64,000 nucleotides of DNA from positions 289,001 through 353,000 of the forward strand of contig JAYKKI010000075.1 of the NCBI GenBank assembly GCA_039881145.1, given 5' to 3'. Origin of the DNA: Druceiella hillmani (Eukaryota > Arthropoda > Insecta > Lepidoptera > Hepialidae). A program made the translations under genes and the position numbers. The notes under the pieces were generated by a model. That model did not search any database, had not been told where the DNA came from, and was given only the letters and a program-made list of their open reading frames with translations. Below are positions 61,625-64,000 of the stretch, piece by piece. How positions within the stretch are numbered: position 1 is the first letter of the stretch; each line of letters starts with the position of its first letter.

Positions 61625-62938
61625 TTATTTCTTAGTCTGGCTGCTAATAAGCTGGATGAAACGATCCATCATGTTGTCTACCATGGTTAGCATCATAGTT
61701 TGTATTCTGTTGAACATTTGTTCCAAGATGTCACTTAGTTGTTGCGTTTGAGGTAATTGGTCTGGCTTAGTGATGTTTTCCATTCTACTTTTAGTGATTT
61801 CAGCGTAAGTTGAGGTTGTTCTATTATAATTTTTGAATTTCCTTGGCTGCAAATTGTCCATTTCAGGCATTCGCTTAGTTTGGTTTGTATGTTTATATGT
61901 TTGTTTTGGTTGGATTTTCAATAAGTGCTCTTTATATTGCTTGTATTTTAGGCATCCCCTGTAACTAGCTGGATGTTTTTCTAGACAGTTTGCACAAGTA
62001 GCTTCCGTTTCCCTTGTTTTGGAGCAGCTGGTGGTTGGGTGGTCGTCTCCACATTTGACGCATCTGAATGGTCGGTAGCATTGATTTTTTGAATGACCGA
62101 ACCTTTGGCATCTTTTACATTGTAGAATTTCCTGTTTCTTATAAGGTGCTTCAAAAGATACTTTCATATGATTGAGGTATTTTATTTTAAAAATATCTTT
62201 ATTGTTATTCTTTGGCTCCAGGTCTACATAAAATAGGGGTAAGGGTTCTTTTGTGTTTCGATGACGTACATTTACGAGTTGCCTTACTTCGTGTCCATGT
62301 GCTTTGAGTCCTTCTTTTATTTCAGAGATGTCTTCTGAGCTATGGAGGCCTCGCAGAACAACTCTATAAGGTCTTTCACTTTTTATCATGTAAGTATAAT
62401 GGCTGATATTGTCTGTGATGAATTTTTCTCTTATCATTTTGTATACTTCTATACTTACTGGCATTACTTTCACAACGTGTCCTGACCTGAGAGTGGTCAT
62501 AGTAAAATTTCCTTCTGTTGTTATTCTTAACAGCAGGTTTTTAAGGGAATTGATATCCAGGACCCCAGTTACAAAGATTGGTTCTGGTTTTGGTGGCTTT
62601 TCTGTTTCTATTATATCCGGATTATATTCCACTTCACCTAATATTTCAAATTGATTTTGGGTAGATATTCCGTATTCAGTCGTGTTGGTCTTTTTCTTTA
62701 AGTTTTCTGTCTGTGGTGATTTTGATTCCATTCTTTTTCTTTTGGTATGAGGTATTCGGTCTTGTTGCCAGGTGTTTTTGTCTTTGTCAATCGATTCAAG
62801 AATTGTTTCATGAGCATTTACCATTTGTGGTATTGCTCCGATAGAGTTGCTACGTGTTTTTGTAAATATGCTCTTATGAAGAGTTTGTTGGATCATACTT
62901 GGGTTTGTGTTTGTTTTATTTTTTAAGTTATCATTCAT
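61625..62938 (-). CDS. Jockey LINE ORF1: gag-like zinc-knuckle protein
   Basis: A 437-residue nucleic-acid-binding protein that would package the element RNA into a ribonucleoprotein and help deliver it to the nucleus. The N-terminal 110 residues are charged and probably disordered. Residues about 120-270 match the RNA-recognition-like region preceding the knuckles in Jockey gag proteins (YRVVLRGLH, VNVRHRNTKEPLPLFYVDL). Three CCHC motifs follow: C274-C277-H282-C287, C293-C296-H300-C305 and C315-C318-H322-C329. The C-terminal 30 residues are Met/Gln-rich and may form a helix. The frame is uninterrupted. The start ATG at 62938 is the first after the GC-rich leader. Its stop (61627-61625) lies inside the upstream extension of the ORF2 frame, giving a 44-nt overlap in the +1 relation. 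Confidence 0.93.
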   Translation of the reverse strand: MNDNLKNKTNTNPSMIQQTLHKSIFTKTRSNSIGAIPQMVNAHETILESIDKDKNTWQQDRIPHTKRKRMESKSPQTENLKKKTNTTEYGISTQNQFEILGEVEYNPDIIETEKPPKPEPIFVTGVLDINSLKNLLLRITTEGNFTMTTLRSGHVVKVMPVSIEVYKMIREKFITDNISHYTYMIKSERPYRVVLRGLHSSEDISEIKEGLKAHGHEVRQLVNVRHRNTKEPLPLFYVDLEPKNNNKDIFKIKYLNHMKVSFEAPYKKQEILQCKRCQRFGHSKNQCYRPFRCVKCGDDHPTTSCSKTRETEATCANCLEKHPASYRGCLKYKQYKEHLLKIQPKQTYKHTNQTKRMPEMDNLQPRKFKNYNRTTSTYAEITKSRMENITKPDQLPQTQQLSDILEQMFNRIQTMMLTMVDNMMDRFIQLISSQTKK

Positions 62939-63312
62939 TTTGTTCCCACGATAATTGGACGAAATAACAGGTCACTTAGGGGTAACGCCATTCCCTAAGA
63001 AGGCAGAATACAACTACGTTTACCAGGTCCGTAGAGGTTGGCGCTAATGCTGTTCATCCATACAGCCATGCATCCAGTTGGCACGTTTCCCACCATTGGA
63101 TTTGGGTAATTTTTGAAGAGGTTTTCTTCCTTGTGGTCCGGGCAATGAAGCCAAGACCGCCGCTCTTGAGTGGTTTACGGATTAGGAAGGTCATTTCCTA
63201 CCTCCTTATGTTATCTGCTGGCTAAGCGTCGCAGTGTTTTGAGTTATTTACCGCCGCTCAAGACTCGGCGTTGTCATTCATTTAGCGCCACCCGGGGGAC
63301 ACGTGCAGGGTG
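62939..63312 (-). other. Jockey LINE 5' UTR, presumed internal promoter
   Basis: A GC-rich leader beginning about CACCCTGCACGTGTCCCCCG and running to the ORF1 ATG. Jockey elements use a promoter downstream of their transcription start, so the promoter should lie here. I could not identify core elements with certainty. CGCCGCTC/GAGCGGCGG-like words occur twice (about 63160 and 63252). Confidence 0.65.
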
Positions 63313-64000
63313 AAAATTATTGTAAATAAGGTGATATTTTTTTAAATATTCTATCTAAATGACAATGCCAAATGGATCATTTAGTTACCAGTCCTAAGGC
63401 ATACATATTTATGACGGAAAATTGAAACACTTTTTTATTTAAAACGTCCCATTTAGAAATTATAGGAATTCCCGTCAATTTTAGCTGTAAGAAGTAAAGG
63501 ATATGAGCATAGAACTCTTCATAATAGATAACTACTTAACGATTAGATAACTACTTAACTACTATACGATTGTAGCTTCCCTTTCTCATGTTTCCTGGTA
63601 ATTAATAAGTTTAAATATTTCTCGCCAACATCCACATCGAAAAAACTTCTTTTTATTTTCCGCGGATTTATCGCCACGTACCGCGCCTGGACTCTATTTA
63701 TCCTATAAACTCAAAAATATCGAATTTTTAAGCACGTAGAAATGATTGATATCGTGGTAATTACTCAAAATATAATTTCAATGTGCACTATCCGCGTGCT
63801 CACACAAACTTATAATACTATTGTTTATGTAAATAAGTAACACATGTACAAGTGGCGATGCAGCGGTAGGAAGCTCGTTAGCGCCGGCAGTCATAAAACA
63901 CTATCGCGATGTCAAAAAACAGAATTATATGAAAGGAAACATTCATTGCATAATAACATTTTCTCTAATTATACGCCACATTACTTACAATAGCGTCCCG
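63313..64000. other. Flanking DNA beyond the LINE, no gene seen
   Basis: Returns to AT-rich sequence directly after the LINE 5' end. A tRNA-like TGGCGATGCAGCGGTAGG at about 63852 lacks a following B box. No open frame over 60 codons. Confidence 0.5.

Larger units (their letters stand above)
58796..63312 (-). mobile_element. Near-full-length Jockey-clade LINE
   Basis: A complete-looking non-LTR retrotransposon of about 4.5 kb on the minus strand: GC-rich 5' UTR (63312-62939), intact ORF1 (62938-61625), intact ORF2 (to 58933), a 3' UTR of about 112 bp and a poly(A) run (poly(T) at 58796-58820 on the plus strand). GGDWNAKH and YADD in ORF2 and the three CCHC knuckles in ORF1 place it in the Jockey clade. 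Intact frames and a long A tail suggest a recent insertion. A clean target-site duplication was not evident: both sides contain ATTATT, too short to rely on. The 5' boundary is set by the drop in GC and may be off by tens of bases. Confidence 0.88.

Noticed and set aside
59327..62654. Plus-strand frames of 63-110 codons inside the LINE
   Set aside because: Antisense shadows of ORF1 and ORF2; no motifs of their own.
58780..63330. Target-site duplication for the Jockey LINE (ATTATT on both sides)
   Set aside because: Six AT-only bases in AT-rich flanks are not distinguishable from chance, and the 5' boundary is uncertain.
63845..63900. Second tRNA/SINE-like head (TGGCGATGCAGCGGTAGG)
   Set aside because: A-box spacing is wrong and no B box follows before the window ends.

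Overview
The window is AT-rich nuclear DNA of an animal, most likely an insect. That guess rests on the mobile elements: a Jockey-clade LINE, craniofacial-development-protein-2-like LINEs, a ZMYM1-type hAT remnant, a tRNA-derived SINE, Penelope-like repeats, and abundant (AT)n microsatellites. No bacterial or organellar genes, rRNA or convincing functional tRNA genes are visible. I could not identify any host protein-coding gene with confidence. Nearly all open frames under about 110 codons are Ile/Phe/Tyr/Lys-rich chance frames or microsatellite translations.

Layout. From 1 to 3 kb there is a 172-bp tandem duplication just upstream of a TATA/initiator pair, then a Penelope-like repeat containing a hammerhead-ribozyme-like motif, then a hairpin. 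At 3.5-4.4 kb an (AT)n tract adjoins a 5'-truncated LINE 3' end. From 7.7 to 16 kb there are two long hairpins, a GC-richer island, a second degenerate hammerhead-bearing repeat and a SINE tail. Around 20.5-21.4 kb lie a ~170-bp satellite-like array and a 36-bp minisatellite. At 24.8-26 kb there are two related degenerate repeats. At 27.5-30.3 kb a dead hAT transposase (+) sits beside a LINE (-) whose reverse transcriptase core has been deleted. At 36.2-36.4 kb there is a tRNA-derived SINE with an intact B box. At 46.0-46.2 kb a 222-bp TA-flanked MITE has 54-bp terminal inverted repeats. At 47.9-48.05 kb two Penelope-like fragments lie head to head. At 52.5 kb there is another LINE fragment.

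The only intact genes are in a near-complete Jockey LINE on the minus strand (about 58.80-63.31 kb). ORF1 (437 aa) has three CCHC zinc knuckles. ORF2 (875 aa from the first ATG, 911 codons open) carries the endonuclease and reverse transcriptase domains. The element also has a GC-rich 5' UTR and a 3' poly(A) run. ORF1 would bind the RNA, and ORF2 would nick the target and reverse-transcribe in cis. The two frames overlap by 44 nt in the +1 relation, and ORF2 has no ATG ahead of the conserved N-terminal endonuclease motif.

Between these islands the DNA is AT-rich. A few GC-richer stretches (about 8.3-9.1, 10.5-10.8, 34.0-34.5 and 39.6-39.8 kb) could be regulatory or ancient repeats. No computation or database search was possible, so all homology calls rest on motifs read by eye.
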